Positions 1 through 8,628 of a stretch of 64,000 nt of DNA are shown piece by piece. Position numbers and translations under genes: made by a program. How positions within the stretch are numbered: the first letter of the stretch is position 1; every line of letters begins with the position of its first letter. The DNA comes from Ruegeria sp. R13_0 (GTDB taxonomy: Bacteria; Pseudomonadota; Alphaproteobacteria; Rhodobacterales; Rhodobacteraceae). The stretch covers positions 362,571-426,570 of the forward strand of contig NZ_JAGHRB010000002.1 in assembly GCF_017743995.1 (NCBI RefSeq). Reading direction: 5' to 3'. A model generated the notes under the pieces. That model saw only the letters and a list, made by a program, of their open reading frames with translations, did no database searches and had not been told where the DNA came from.

Positions 1-370
1 GGTTGTCCAGCCAACGTGGCCCGTAGCCCGCGATCAAGCCCAGCACGATACCGATCACCAGCGACACAGCGGTGGAGACCAGAGCTACAAACAGCGCGAT
101 CCGCCCGCCATGCAGCACCCTGGCAAACAGGTCTCGGCCCAGTTGATCTGTGCCCATCAGATGCTGTGTGCTTGGGCCTTGGAACCGGTCACGCGGGTTG
201 ATCTTGGTCGGGTCCCAACTGGTGAGCAGATCGGCAAAGACAGCGCCAAAGATCACGAACAGCACCAGGAACAATCCTAAAGCGCCCAGAGGCTCTCGAA
301 GGATTTTGCGGATCGGGCGCCACAGCTCGGCCATGCGCCCGGGGGCGGGATTAGAAACTGCTTCTGACAC
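1..370 (-). CDS. Dpp/Opp-type ABC transporter permease, second subunit (DppC-like), partial
   Basis: Inner-membrane permease of a peptide/opine-type ABC importer, cut by the window edge after about 123 residues. The visible part has a first membrane segment at about residues 30-50 and the family motif GTDQLGRDLFARVLHGGR followed by a second membrane segment, as in DppC/OppC/GsiD. I start it at GTG 370, which overlaps the 3' end of the dppB-like gene by 20 bases and has GGAG about 10 bases upstream; ATG 334 is the alternative. It is the last visible gene of a leftward operon (binding protein, DppB, DppC). The ATPase subunits, if present, lie outside the window. Substrate not determinable from sequence. 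Confidence 0.9.
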   Translation of the reverse strand, partial: MSEAVSNPAPGRMAELWRPIRKILREPLGALGLFLVLFVIFGAVFADLLTSWDPTKINPRDRFQGPSTQHLMGTDQLGRDLFARVLHGGRIALFVALVSTAVSLVIGIVLGLIAGYGPRWLDN

Positions 371-1295
371 GGGGATCCAAAGCTCCGATAATGAGGTCTG
401 CCAACAGGTTGAGCAGAACGAACAGGACGGTGGTGATCAGAACGGTGCCTGTCACGATGGGGAAGTTGCGGGTCAGGATGGCGTCATAGACCAGCTTGCC
501 GACACCAGGGCGGGCGAAGACGATCTCGGCAAAGACCGCCGATGAGAGCATCTGACCAATACCCACGCCCAGCAACGTGACCGTGGGCAGGATCGCAATC
601 GACAGAGCGTAGCGGTAGGTGATTGTTCGATCGGGCAAGCCAAACGCACGTGCGGTGCGGATATGGCTGGCCTCAAGTACTTCGAGCATTGACGCGCGCA
701 CCATGCGGGCGATGTAACCGACCCAGCCTAGACCAACGGCCAGAGACGGAAGGATCAGATGGGTAAGTTGATCGCCGAGATTACCGGGTTCACCAGCGCC
801 AATGGCTGGCAGCCAGCGCAGTTCGACGGCAAAGATCAGCAGCGCATAAATCGCGATCACGAAGGAGGGCACCGCGATCACTGCAACGGACAGGATGCCA
901 ACGATCCGGTCGGCCCAGCTGCCGCGGCTGACCGCCGCCCAGCAGCCCAGCGGAATGCCAAGAGCAACCGACCACGTGATGCCGCCGAAGATCAGGGCCA
1001 GCGTATAGGGCAGTTGTTCGAAAACGACCGTAGTGACGGGGCGGCCTGACAGAACTTCGTCGCCCAGATCACCTGTCCATGCCCCAATGTAGAAGTTCCA
1101 GAACTGAACCAGAACTGGCTGGTTCAACCCCATTTTCTCGCGCAGGGCAGCGCGCATTTCCTCGGTCGCCCGAGGTCCCAATGCAACCGAGGCCGGGTCG
1201 CCGGGGATCAGGTAGATCATGCAAAACAGCAGGAACATGGCGACCGACACGATCGCAGCAGCCAGCCCAAGCCGTTTGATAAAATAGCTCAGCAT
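351..1295 (-). CDS. Dpp/Opp-type ABC transporter permease (DppB-like)
   Basis: Permease of the DppB/OppB/GsiC family, 314 residues, a normal length. The N-terminal membrane segment (about residues 10-30) runs into the family hallmark IPGDPA, followed by a periplasmic loop, further membrane helices, and the cytoplasmic coupling (EAA) loop around RTARAFGLPDRTITYRYAL that contacts the ATPase. It pairs with the DppC-like gene that overlaps its 3' end and follows the binding-protein gene across a 51-base gap containing a hairpin. Together they form an importer for peptides or a peptide-like or opine-like compound. Neighbouring demethylase and CocE-like genes suggest an N-methylated or ester/amide substrate; that part is inference. 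Confidence 0.93.
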   Translation of the reverse strand: MLSYFIKRLGLAAAIVSVAMFLLFCMIYLIPGDPASVALGPRATEEMRAALREKMGLNQPVLVQFWNFYIGAWTGDLGDEVLSGRPVTTVVFEQLPYTLALIFGGITWSVALGIPLGCWAAVSRGSWADRIVGILSVAVIAVPSFVIAIYALLIFAVELRWLPAIGAGEPGNLGDQLTHLILPSLAVGLGWVGYIARMVRASMLEVLEASHIRTARAFGLPDRTITYRYALSIAILPTVTLLGVGIGQMLSSAVFAEIVFARPGVGKLVYDAILTRNFPIVTGTVLITTVLFVLLNLLADLIIGALDPRVRSSF

Positions 1296-1315
1296 ACGCG
1301 CCCCCTATAGGCGTG

Positions 1316-1336
1316 CGGGCGGTAGTGCGCCGCCCG
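1316..1336 (-). promoter_or_regulatory. Stem-loop between binding-protein and permease genes
   Basis: Perfect 7-bp stem CGGGCGG/CCGCCCG with a 7-base loop, just after the binding-protein stop codon and before the dppB-like start. No T-run follows, so it is more likely an mRNA-stabilising or attenuating element that lowers permease expression relative to the binding protein than a full terminator. Confidence 0.5.
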
Positions 1337-1346
1337 TTTGCGTGGA

Positions 1347-2906
1347 TCAGGCGGGTTTGAACAGCGGCAGAAGTGGCTCGCCATTCGGCTTGAGGCCCGG
1401 ATTAACCGTATCCTTGTGGATCAGGCCAACAACCTCATGCGTCAGGAAGACGTAGCAGCCGCTTTCATCCATGAGACCCTGCATCTTCTTGTAGATCTCA
1501 TCGCGCTTGGCCGGATCGCTTTCGACCAGGCCTTCTTCGTGCAGGGCCTTGTATTCTTCGTTGTTAAAGCGCTCCCAGTTCCAGACGCCAACCTGTTCCG
1601 GTGTGAACCAGACGGTCGCCCAGCTTGGGTCAGGGTTCATCGAGAACCGGCTGAGCACCAGCTGAAGGTTCATGAAATAGTCGCCGTCCTTCGAGCCCAG
1701 CGTCCAGAATGTACCACTGTCATTCTGCTTGATCTCGCAGGTGATGCCGACCTCAGCCAGATTAGCCTGAATGACCTGCGCCGCCGTCAGACGCTCGGAC
1801 TGGTTCAGGATGTCCAGCGTGACGGTCATGCCTTCCGCACCGGCTTCGGCCAGCAACTCACGGGCTTTTTCGGGGTCGTAGTCATAAGTCACGCTGTCCC
1901 GGCTGCCGGGCAAACCGGGGGCGATGATGCCGTTGCCCACGGCCGCTGCGCCGAAATAGGCCGCGTCAACCACAGTCTGCCGGTCAATCGCGTGCTGAAT
2001 GGCACGGCGGATGCGCACGTCTTTCAGCGCTTCGTTGTCCTGGTTCATGCCCAGCCAGACATAAGCCAGCGAGGGTTTTTCCTCGACAACCGATCCCGCA
2101 GGCGGGTTTTCCTTGAGACGCGGCAGCGAGGATACCGACGTCCAAGTATAGTCCAGATCGCCCGATTCAAAACCTAGCTCGGCGGTCGAGGGGTCCTCGA
2201 TGGGCAAAATGTGGATTTCTTCATAACCGCCCGGCTCATAGGCCCAGTCCGGGTTACGCTTCAGAACGGTTTTCTGCTTGGGAACCCATTCGGTCAGGAT
2301 GTACTGACCGGATTGTGCCACCGGCTCAGAGCCAATCTTGCCGCCGATTTCTTCGACCGCCTTGCGCGAAACGATACAAGAGGCTGGCGTCGGCAGTGTG
2401 GTCGTCCAAAGCGGCACGAACTTGTTTTTCAGGTGAATCAGGCCCGAGAGGTTGTCCTTGACTTCAACCTCTTTCAAAGCGCTCCAATCGCCGGCATAGG
2501 GGCTTTCGTTGGCCGGATCCGCGATACGCTCAATCGAGAATTTGACGTCATCGGCGGTCATCTGGCCGAAGCCGTCCGTGAAACCGATATTGTCGCGCAG
2601 TTTGAATGCAATGGTCAGGTCGTCCAACTGTTCGATGCTTTCGACAGCAACCGGCCGCCAGTTCCATTCATCGCCTTGTTGGTTTGACACCAGCGGGGCA
2701 TAGATCGACCGCATGATATCGGCCTCGGGCAGCGCGAGCCAGAAGGCTGGGTCCAGCACCTGTAGATCGCTATAGGACCGGATGGTCAGGACCGAGCCAT
2801 CGGCACTAACAGCCATATGCGGAAATGCGAGGCTGGCCGCGCCCAATGCACCAGCACCGGCCAGAACGGAGCGTCGGGAAACGTACCCTTTGAAAATCGA
2901 ACTCAT
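1347..2906 (-). CDS. ABC transporter substrate-binding protein, family 5 (DppA/OppA type)
   Basis: Periplasmic solute receptor of the SBP_bac_5 family, 519 residues, typical length. The N-terminus carries a twin-arginine signal (SRRSVLAGAGALGAASLAF, about residues 10-29), so export of the folded protein by Tat is likely. Family features include the early YSDLQVLDP strand and the later region around ADDVKFSIERI. It is the first structural gene of the leftward importer operon and lies 93 bases after the stop of an XRE-cupin regulator on the same strand. Ligand class (peptide, opine, betaine-peptide) cannot be read from the sequence. Confidence 0.93.
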   Translation of the reverse strand: MSSIFKGYVSRRSVLAGAGALGAASLAFPHMAVSADGSVLTIRSYSDLQVLDPAFWLALPEADIMRSIYAPLVSNQQGDEWNWRPVAVESIEQLDDLTIAFKLRDNIGFTDGFGQMTADDVKFSIERIADPANESPYAGDWSALKEVEVKDNLSGLIHLKNKFVPLWTTTLPTPASCIVSRKAVEEIGGKIGSEPVAQSGQYILTEWVPKQKTVLKRNPDWAYEPGGYEEIHILPIEDPSTAELGFESGDLDYTWTSVSSLPRLKENPPAGSVVEEKPSLAYVWLGMNQDNEALKDVRIRRAIQHAIDRQTVVDAAYFGAAAVGNGIIAPGLPGSRDSVTYDYDPEKARELLAEAGAEGMTVTLDILNQSERLTAAQVIQANLAEVGITCEIKQNDSGTFWTLGSKDGDYFMNLQLVLSRFSMNPDPSWATVWFTPEQVGVWNWERFNNEEYKALHEEGLVESDPAKRDEIYKKMQGLMDESGCYVFLTHEVVGLIHKDTVNPGLKPNGEPLLPLFKPA

Positions 2907-2960
2907 TTGCTTACTCCCTGTTTGTCTTCGTGTCCGGGCATCTGTCCGGTTAGGTTGCTT

Positions 2961-2978
2961 GCGGGCAGGCGCGCCCGC
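2961..2978 (-). promoter_or_regulatory. Hairpin in regulator-to-dppA intergenic region
   Basis: Inverted repeat GCGGGC/GCCCGC with a 6-base spacer, between the XRE-cupin stop and the binding-protein start. It could be a weak terminator or attenuator separating regulator from transporter; no T-tract is visible. Confidence 0.35.
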
Positions 2979-2999
2979 GACTTCAGGTGCCAGCAGGCG

Positions 3000-3692
3000 T
3001 TATCCGTTCTTTTTCTTGTTTGACTGTGGCAGTTGCTCATCAGCGCCAAGTGCTGAGAATCTTGGGATGATGACGGGTGAGTTCACCCAGATCATGCGCG
3101 CGGGTTGATCGGTTACGTTGCGCAGGACGTGCAGAATTTCTCCGGGAAAGCTGAAACTGTCCCCAGTGCGCAAGGTGACGGTTTCGTCCTCGAGCACCAG
3201 TTCCAGCTCACCGTCCAGAACGACACCATGCATCTCACCATCGCGCGAGAAGTACTGGTCTACGACCTGTTCGGAATAGGGGCGGTAATCTGAGACGCCC
3301 AAACAAAACCCACCGCCAATTGAACTTGATAGCAACTGATCCGCATAGCCAGATTGCTCGATGGGTTCGTCGTAAAGCAGGTTCAGATTTCGACGGTTGG
3401 ATTGACGCACGACATAGGCACGCTCAAGCGGGCCGGAGCCGGGGCGGTGGTTGAAAAACCATTCCTCGGGAACACCAAGGGCATCGGCGATGCGTGAAAT
3501 CTTGTTGAGCGAGGCGCTGACGGTGCCGCGCTCAATCGCGCTGAGATGGCTGATCGAAACACCGCTGCTGTTTGCAAGCTCAGCCAGTGTCATCTGGCGG
3601 GCTTTGCGCAGCTGACGCACCTCGGCACCGAAGGCTGCAAGGCCCTCTTCGCTGGCTGTGCGGGTGTGTTTTTTCGATGCGCCCTGGCTCAC
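3000..3692 (-). CDS. XRE-family transcriptional regulator with C-terminal cupin domain
   Basis: Cytoplasmic DNA-binding regulator of 230 residues: an N-terminal XRE helix-turn-helix (about residues 22-77, containing LAELANSSGVSISHLSAIERG) and a C-terminal cupin ligand-sensing barrel (about 145-215). The start is GTG 3692 with GGAGG four bases upstream. It is a clear paralogue of the regulator at 5837-6499: both share EVRQLRKARQ, LSSSIGG, a GELE strand and an IP ending. It lies between the demethylase gene and the dpp-like operon and presumably controls one or both. An AT-rich inverted repeat lies 45-68 bases upstream of its start. Confidence 0.92.
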   Translation of the reverse strand: MSQGASKKHTRTASEEGLAAFGAEVRQLRKARQMTLAELANSSGVSISHLSAIERGTVSASLNKISRIADALGVPEEWFFNHRPGSGPLERAYVVRQSNRRNLNLLYDEPIEQSGYADQLLSSSIGGGFCLGVSDYRPYSEQVVDQYFSRDGEMHGVVLDGELELVLEDETVTLRTGDSFSFPGEILHVLRNVTDQPARMIWVNSPVIIPRFSALGADEQLPQSNKKKNG

Positions 3693-3736
3693 GAATCCTC
3701 CCTACGCTCGCTGGGTGTTTCGGAAATGCTACGTTA

Positions 3737-3760
3737 ATTTTTCTTCTTCGCAAGAAAAAT
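3737..3760. promoter_or_regulatory. AT-rich inverted repeat upstream of XRE-cupin regulator (putative operator)
   Basis: Perfect 9-bp arms ATTTTTCTT/AAGAAAAAT with a 6-base spacer, 45-68 bases before the regulator start. The position suits an operator for autoregulation. It could also act as a terminator for the demethylase gene, which ends at 3801 on the same strand. Confidence 0.45.
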
Positions 3761-3800
3761 CATAATTTTTTCTCGTTTTGGCGTTGCCTCTCTGCGCTTG

Positions 3801-5840
3801 CTACCATCGGATGCCCATACGCAGGGCGTCGTAAATTGATGCGTGAATGTTGCGTGCCGATACGGCGTCACCGATGCGATACAGGTCAAATTCCCCATTG
3901 GGATTGGGTTTCGGAAACAGGTCGCCTGTGCCGGAAACAAGCGCACCCTGATCCACCGCCCCACGATTGCGCGACAGAGGTTTGAGATCGAAATACAGAT
4001 CGTCCAGAGGCTGCGTGCCTTGATTGACAACCACCTGATCATATTCCCTTTTTTCGACCAGATCAGAATAGTCGGTGCCGATATAGGCTTTGAGCTGATT
4101 GCCTGATTTTTCGATCGCTTGCAGGGTTCGGGTGACAGTGAACACGGCTCCGGTTTTCTGCAGGGACCGCATATAGGGCACCAGATTCATTGCCATAACC
4201 TCGGGCGCAAAGCTGCGGTCACGGGTCATGATTTCAACCCGTGCGCCGGAGGCGGCGATGACCTCGGCGACCATCAGGGCCGGGTGATCTCCTGCATCGT
4301 CATAGATCAGCACGTTTTCGCCCGGCTGCACGTCGCCGGACAGTATATCCCAGGCGGACACCGCCAGCTCATTGCCCGAATCGAGGATCGTTGTATTCGG
4401 CAAGCCCCCGGTCGCAATCACGACCATATCCGGTGACAGCGCGGTCACGTCACTGGATTCGGCATATGTGTTGAACTGAAACTGAACGTCCCGCGCAGCA
4501 CATTGCGCCATGCGCCAGTCGATGATCCCGATCATCTCGGCCCGGCGCTTGGATTGCGAGGTCAGGCGCACTTGCCCGCCGGGTTCGGGGGCGGCCTCCA
4601 GTACGGTGACGTTATGGCCACGCTCAGCGGCGACGCGGGCCGCCTCCAGCCCGCCGGGGCCTGCGCCGACGATGACCGCATTCCGACGCGTTTCAGCGGC
4701 AGGGATGACATGGGGCATCGACAATTCACGCCCGGTAGCGGGGTTATGGATGCATAATGCTTCGCCTGCCTGATAGATGCGGTCGAGGCAGTAGGTTGCC
4801 CCAACGCAAGGCCGTATGTCATCTTCTTGCCCGGCCTGGATCTTGGACACGATCATCGGGTCGGCCATATGCGCGCGGGTCATCCCCACCATATCCAAAA
4901 GCCCCGAGGACACCGAATGTCTCGCCGTCGCAACGTCAGGTATGCGTGAAGCATGGAAGGTCGGCATGCCCGTTTCGGCCCGCACCCGCCCGGCGAAATC
5001 CAGATGCGGCGCGCTTTTCATGCCCTGCACAGGGATCACGTCCGTCATGGCGGGGTCAGTGTGAATGCGCCCACGAATGACATTCAGGAAATCCACCTGA
5101 CCGCTGTCGCGCAGCCTGCGCGCGATCTCGAGCCCTTCTTCCTCGGTAATGCCGCCTTTTTCGACCTCATCAGCGGTGTACCGAACACCAACGATGAATT
5201 CGGGACCGACGCGGTCACGGATCGCATCCAAAACCATAGAGCCAAAGCGAAGTCGGTTTTCGAGGCCACCTCCGAATGGCGCGTCCATCGTGTTGGTCAG
5301 CGGCGACCAGAACTGATCTAGAAGATGCCCATAGGCCTGCAATTCGACCCCGTCCAATCCGGCGGCTTGCATGCGTTCGGCAGCATCGGCGTAGTCGGTC
5401 ACGATCCGCTCGATATCGAAATCTTCCATCTTCTTCGGAAAGGCCCGATGCGCGGGTTCGCGGTAATGCGAAGGGGAAACAGAGGGCAGCCAATCGCCTT
5501 TGTTCCAACCGGTGCGCCGCCCCAGATGGGTCAGTTGGATCATCACCGCGCAGCCATGGGCGTGGCAGGCGTCGGTCAGTTCGCCCATCCAGCGCACGAC
5601 TTCATCCTTGTAGGCAAGGATATTGTTAAACACCGGCGGGCTGTCACGGCTGACGGTGGCAGAACCCGCAGTCATCGTCATGGCAACGCCCGCTTTCGCC
5701 CGCATTTCGTGATAGGCGCGATAGCGTTCTTTTGGCATTCCGTCTTCTGGATAGGCGGGCTCATGACTTGTGGTCATGATCCTGTTTTTCAGGGTCAGGT
5801 GCTTCAGTTGATAGGGTTGCAGCAGGACGTCACGGCTCAT
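3801..5840 (-). CDS. Old-Yellow-Enzyme-family demethylase/oxidoreductase (DgcA/TMADH-like)
   Basis: Two-domain flavoenzyme of 679 residues. Residues about 1-370 form an OYE TIM barrel that binds FMN; about 390-679 form an FAD/NAD(P)-binding module (AVIVGAGPGGLEAARVAAERG). The length and architecture match trimethylamine dehydrogenase, dienoyl-CoA reductase and the dimethylglycine or N-methylproline (stachydrine-route) demethylases, so N-demethylation is the best guess. The iron-sulfur motif reads CVGATYC then C eleven residues later: the second of the four cysteines of the usual CxxCxxC...C ligand set is alanine. The start overlaps the upstream regulator stop (ATGA), so the two are cotranscribed. 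Exact substrate is inferred only. Confidence 0.85.
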   Translation of the reverse strand: MSRDVLLQPYQLKHLTLKNRIMTTSHEPAYPEDGMPKERYRAYHEMRAKAGVAMTMTAGSATVSRDSPPVFNNILAYKDEVVRWMGELTDACHAHGCAVMIQLTHLGRRTGWNKGDWLPSVSPSHYREPAHRAFPKKMEDFDIERIVTDYADAAERMQAAGLDGVELQAYGHLLDQFWSPLTNTMDAPFGGGLENRLRFGSMVLDAIRDRVGPEFIVGVRYTADEVEKGGITEEEGLEIARRLRDSGQVDFLNVIRGRIHTDPAMTDVIPVQGMKSAPHLDFAGRVRAETGMPTFHASRIPDVATARHSVSSGLLDMVGMTRAHMADPMIVSKIQAGQEDDIRPCVGATYCLDRIYQAGEALCIHNPATGRELSMPHVIPAAETRRNAVIVGAGPGGLEAARVAAERGHNVTVLEAAPEPGGQVRLTSQSKRRAEMIGIIDWRMAQCAARDVQFQFNTYAESSDVTALSPDMVVIATGGLPNTTILDSGNELAVSAWDILSGDVQPGENVLIYDDAGDHPALMVAEVIAASGARVEIMTRDRSFAPEVMAMNLVPYMRSLQKTGAVFTVTRTLQAIEKSGNQLKAYIGTDYSDLVEKREYDQVVVNQGTQPLDDLYFDLKPLSRNRGAVDQGALVSGTGDLFPKPNPNGEFDLYRIGDAVSARNIHASIYDALRMGIRW

Positions 5841-6499
5841 GACGAGGTTTCCCGGTCAGACGCCTGCGGTGCGACGACATCTTTTGGAATGACGACCGGT
5901 GAGACAGCCCAAATCAACCGGCATACCTGATCGGTTCGGTTGCGAGCATGGTGCGGGATACGTGCGTCAAAGCTGTAGCTGTCCCCGGCGCGCAGGGTGA
6001 TGAACTCATCCCCGATCTGCATTTCCAGCTCGCCCTCCAGAACCAGCCCGTGCTCTTCGCCTTCGTGCTTTTGCAAAGGGTCTTCGGGGCGTTCCGAATG
6101 CGGTGCATAGACCGCCATGCCCATATAGAACTGCCCGCCAATTGAGCTGGACAGCAGGTGATCGGTATAGCCCAACTCAGCCGCGTCCTGACCGTATAGC
6201 GTATTCAGCGCCCGACGATTCTGGGCACGTACCACAAAGGCCTGTTCCATCGGCCCGGCTCCGGCGCGGCGAGCAAAAAACCAACCTGGCGTGACGCTGA
6301 GTGCGCTAGCGATAGCTTGCAATACATCGACCGAAGGCTTGGAGACCCCGCGCTCGATCGCCGACACGTGGCTGAGCGAGATGCCCGCCTCTTCGCTCAG
6401 CTGTTTGAGCGTGAGCTGGCGGGCTTTGCGCAGCTGCCGAACCTCACTGCCCAGCGAGGATATTGCAGAAGGCAAAGCGACGACGTTGTCAGATGGCAT
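5837..6499 (-). CDS. XRE-family transcriptional regulator with cupin domain (paralogue of 3000-3692)
   Basis: Regulator of 220 residues with an N-terminal XRE helix-turn-helix (LKQLSEEAGISLSHVSAIER) and a C-terminal cupin barrel. I start it at ATG 6499, which has GGAGAG five bases upstream. The open frame continues to 6607, but that part runs through an AT-rich palindrome and is unlikely to be coding. It forms an operon with the demethylase (ATGA overlap) and is divergent from the CocE-like hydrolase at 6664. Its close similarity to the second regulator suggests duplication, with one paralogue per transcription unit. Confidence 0.92.
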   Translation of the reverse strand: MPSDNVVALPSAISSLGSEVRQLRKARQLTLKQLSEEAGISLSHVSAIERGVSKPSVDVLQAIASALSVTPGWFFARRAGAGPMEQAFVVRAQNRRALNTLYGQDAAELGYTDHLLSSSIGGQFYMGMAVYAPHSERPEDPLQKHEGEEHGLVLEGELEMQIGDEFITLRAGDSYSFDARIPHHARNRTDQVCRLIWAVSPVVIPKDVVAPQASDRETSS

Positions 6500-6537
6500 G
6501 CGGCTCTCCGAAAATGACTTGAGCGTCCAAACTCTAA

Positions 6538-6592
6538 AAAATTCAAACCAGAATAGAATTTTAAAGTCAAATTCTATTTTAATCTGAATTTT
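6538..6592. promoter_or_regulatory. 55-bp symmetric AT-rich palindrome (putative operator)
   Basis: Two nested inverted repeats share one centre (6565): inner arms AATAGAATTT/AAATTCTATT (6552-6578, 7-base spacer) and outer arms AAAATTCA/TGAATTTT (6538-6545 and 6585-6592). It sits in the divergent intergenic region between the XRE-cupin regulator and the CocE-like hydrolase, as expected for cooperative binding of two regulator dimers controlling both genes. Confidence 0.6.
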
Positions 6593-6663
6593 ACGAAATT
6601 GTTGCAAGTTCGATCTGGATTTGCAGAAGTGGGAAAAACACCAAACGCACGCGGCAGATCACT

Positions 6664-8628
6664 ATGACAGACCAGCCAGAATACCCATTCGACGTCTCAG
6701 AGACGGATCATCTGTGGATCGAAATGCCCGATGGCGTGCGGCTGGCCGCACGGTTGTGGCGCCCTGTGACTCAAGCGCCTGTGCCCGCCATTCTGGAGTA
6801 TATTCCCTATCGCAAGACCGACATGGTTCGCGCGCGGGATGAGAGGAACCATCCCTATTTTGCCGCCCATGGTTATGCCTGTATTCGGGTGGATATGCGG
6901 GGATCAGGGGATAGCGAAGGGCACATGCCGGATATGTACGCTCTGGCGGAACTGAACGATGCGCGGCAAGTGATCGAATGGCTGGCTGCGCAACCCTGGT
7001 GCAATGGCCGCGTGGGCATGTTTGGCACGTCTTGGGGCGGGACGGCATCCCTTCAGGCAAGTGTCAATGCGCCAGCGCCCTTGAAGGCCACAATAGCCGT
7101 CTGCGCCACGCATGACCGGTTCGAGGACGATATCCACTATATGGGCGGTTGCATTCTTTCGGATACCTTCGAATGGGGCGCGACGCTGCCCTCTATCCTA
7201 GCATCTCCGCCGTCGTTGAATGTCGGACCGGAATGGAAATCGTTTTGGAAAGAACGGATCGGCAGTCTGACATTCCCTTTGGAGAACTGGCTGCGTGAGG
7301 AGGGGCGTGGTGACTTTTGGCGCCATGGTTCGGTTATTCATACCGCCGACGCCCTTTCGGTTCCGATCCTATCAGTCGGCGGATGGAGCGATCGCTATTC
7401 TAATTCCGTCATGTCATTGGTTGATGCCCGCCCCGATCTGGTCTGGGGGGTCGTTGGTCCGTGGGGGCATCATTATCCCGACCACGGGAGCCCTGGGCCT
7501 GCCATCGGCTTTCAAAAGCTGGCGCTGGAGTGGTGGGATCATTGGTTGAAATCGGATCAACCCCACACGCCGGAATGGCCGCGCTTGAGGGTCTGGATGC
7601 GCGAATTCGATACACCGGGCGACAGTTTGGCCCAAAGATCCGGGGCATGGGTGCAAAGCGGGCCAGCCTCGCAGGAGAGCGAACCGCAGGACTGGGACTT
7701 GTCCACGCTTAAATCCAGCGACGGCCCTGCACCATGGAGTGTTCCCGCAGACCCGACCGTCGGGCAAACCGCCGGGGACACGGGGTATTTTGGCCGCCCC
7801 AGCGGGCTGCCACTTGACCAAACCGGAGACGATGCCAGGTCATTGGTGTTCGAAACGGCGCCTTTGGCCCAAGACGTCATTATCTATGGTTCGGTTACAC
7901 TGACTCTGCGCGGCGAGACCGGCGACAATCCGGGGCAGATCATCGCCAGACTTAGCGATGTGGCCCCGGATGGGGTCGCTGCACGTGTAAGCTATGGGGT
8001 TCGAAACCTGGCGCTTGATGAGAATTTGGATCGCACCCCGTCAGCGGCGAAAACAGGCGAATTCAATGCGGACATCCGGCTTCATTCGACGGCCTATCGC
8101 GTGCGCAAGGGACACAGCCTGCGACTGGCTTTGTCCTCCTCTTACTGGCCTCTCATTCACGCGAAATCATCGGCCTTGGATATACAGATAAACCAGGCAT
8201 CGCTGCGTTTGCCTGTTTTACCCGATGCGCCCGCTGACCTGTCCACGCCACTGCCCACAGCCCAAGACCTGCCCGTGCAGAAGCGGCATTCCACCCATGC
8301 GCCTGCCGCTTTGACACGCTGGACGCAGACCAAAGGGAACTGCATCGAGATGGGCTGGCATCAGCCGCTTCTGAGGACGACCTTTGCCCAGACAGAAACC
8401 ATTTTCAGCTATGAAACCAGCATGAAGCACAGTCTGGACACTTCAGATGGCGTCGAGCAACAGACAAGCATATGTCACAGGATGGTTTTCGAGCGGCCTG
8501 ACGGAATTGCTGAGGTTTCGGTCGCATTGACTGCCAGAACCACAGACGACCGCACTACGGCGGATGCCGGGTTGGATGTGGCATGGAACTATCAGCCCTT
8601 CGCAACGCGGCAATGGCGCATTTTGTAA
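6664..8628 (+). CDS. CocE/NonD family hydrolase (X-Pro dipeptidyl-peptidase S15 type)
   Basis: Alpha/beta hydrolase of 654 residues with the S15 catalytic domain at about 15-320 and a C-terminal jelly-roll (X-Pro dipeptidyl-peptidase C-terminal domain) at about 350-510, followed by an additional C-terminal region. The nucleophile serine is in GMFGTSWGG (about residue 122). The family includes cocaine esterase, glutaryl-7-ACA acylase and X-Pro peptidases, so an ester or amide is the substrate. There is no signal peptide, so it should act in the cytoplasm. It diverges from the regulator-demethylase operon across a large palindrome. With the importer and demethylase it may open an imported N-methylated ester or peptide; that is inference. 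Confidence 0.9.
   Translation: MTDQPEYPFDVSETDHLWIEMPDGVRLAARLWRPVTQAPVPAILEYIPYRKTDMVRARDERNHPYFAAHGYACIRVDMRGSGDSEGHMPDMYALAELNDARQVIEWLAAQPWCNGRVGMFGTSWGGTASLQASVNAPAPLKATIAVCATHDRFEDDIHYMGGCILSDTFEWGATLPSILASPPSLNVGPEWKSFWKERIGSLTFPLENWLREEGRGDFWRHGSVIHTADALSVPILSVGGWSDRYSNSVMSLVDARPDLVWGVVGPWGHHYPDHGSPGPAIGFQKLALEWWDHWLKSDQPHTPEWPRLRVWMREFDTPGDSLAQRSGAWVQSGPASQESEPQDWDLSTLKSSDGPAPWSVPADPTVGQTAGDTGYFGRPSGLPLDQTGDDARSLVFETAPLAQDVIIYGSVTLTLRGETGDNPGQIIARLSDVAPDGVAARVSYGVRNLALDENLDRTPSAAKTGEFNADIRLHSTAYRVRKGHSLRLALSSSYWPLIHAKSSALDIQINQASLRLPVLPDAPADLSTPLPTAQDLPVQKRHSTHAPAALTRWTQTKGNCIEMGWHQPLLRTTFAQTETIFSYETSMKHSLDTSDGVEQQTSICHRMVFERPDGIAEVSVALTARTTDDRTTADAGLDVAWNYQPFATRQWRIL

Noticed and set aside
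6500..6607. Longer start of the XRE-cupin regulator
   Set aside because: It translates the AT-rich nested palindrome into an unlikely aromatic-rich peptide; ATG 6499 has a proper ribosome-binding site.
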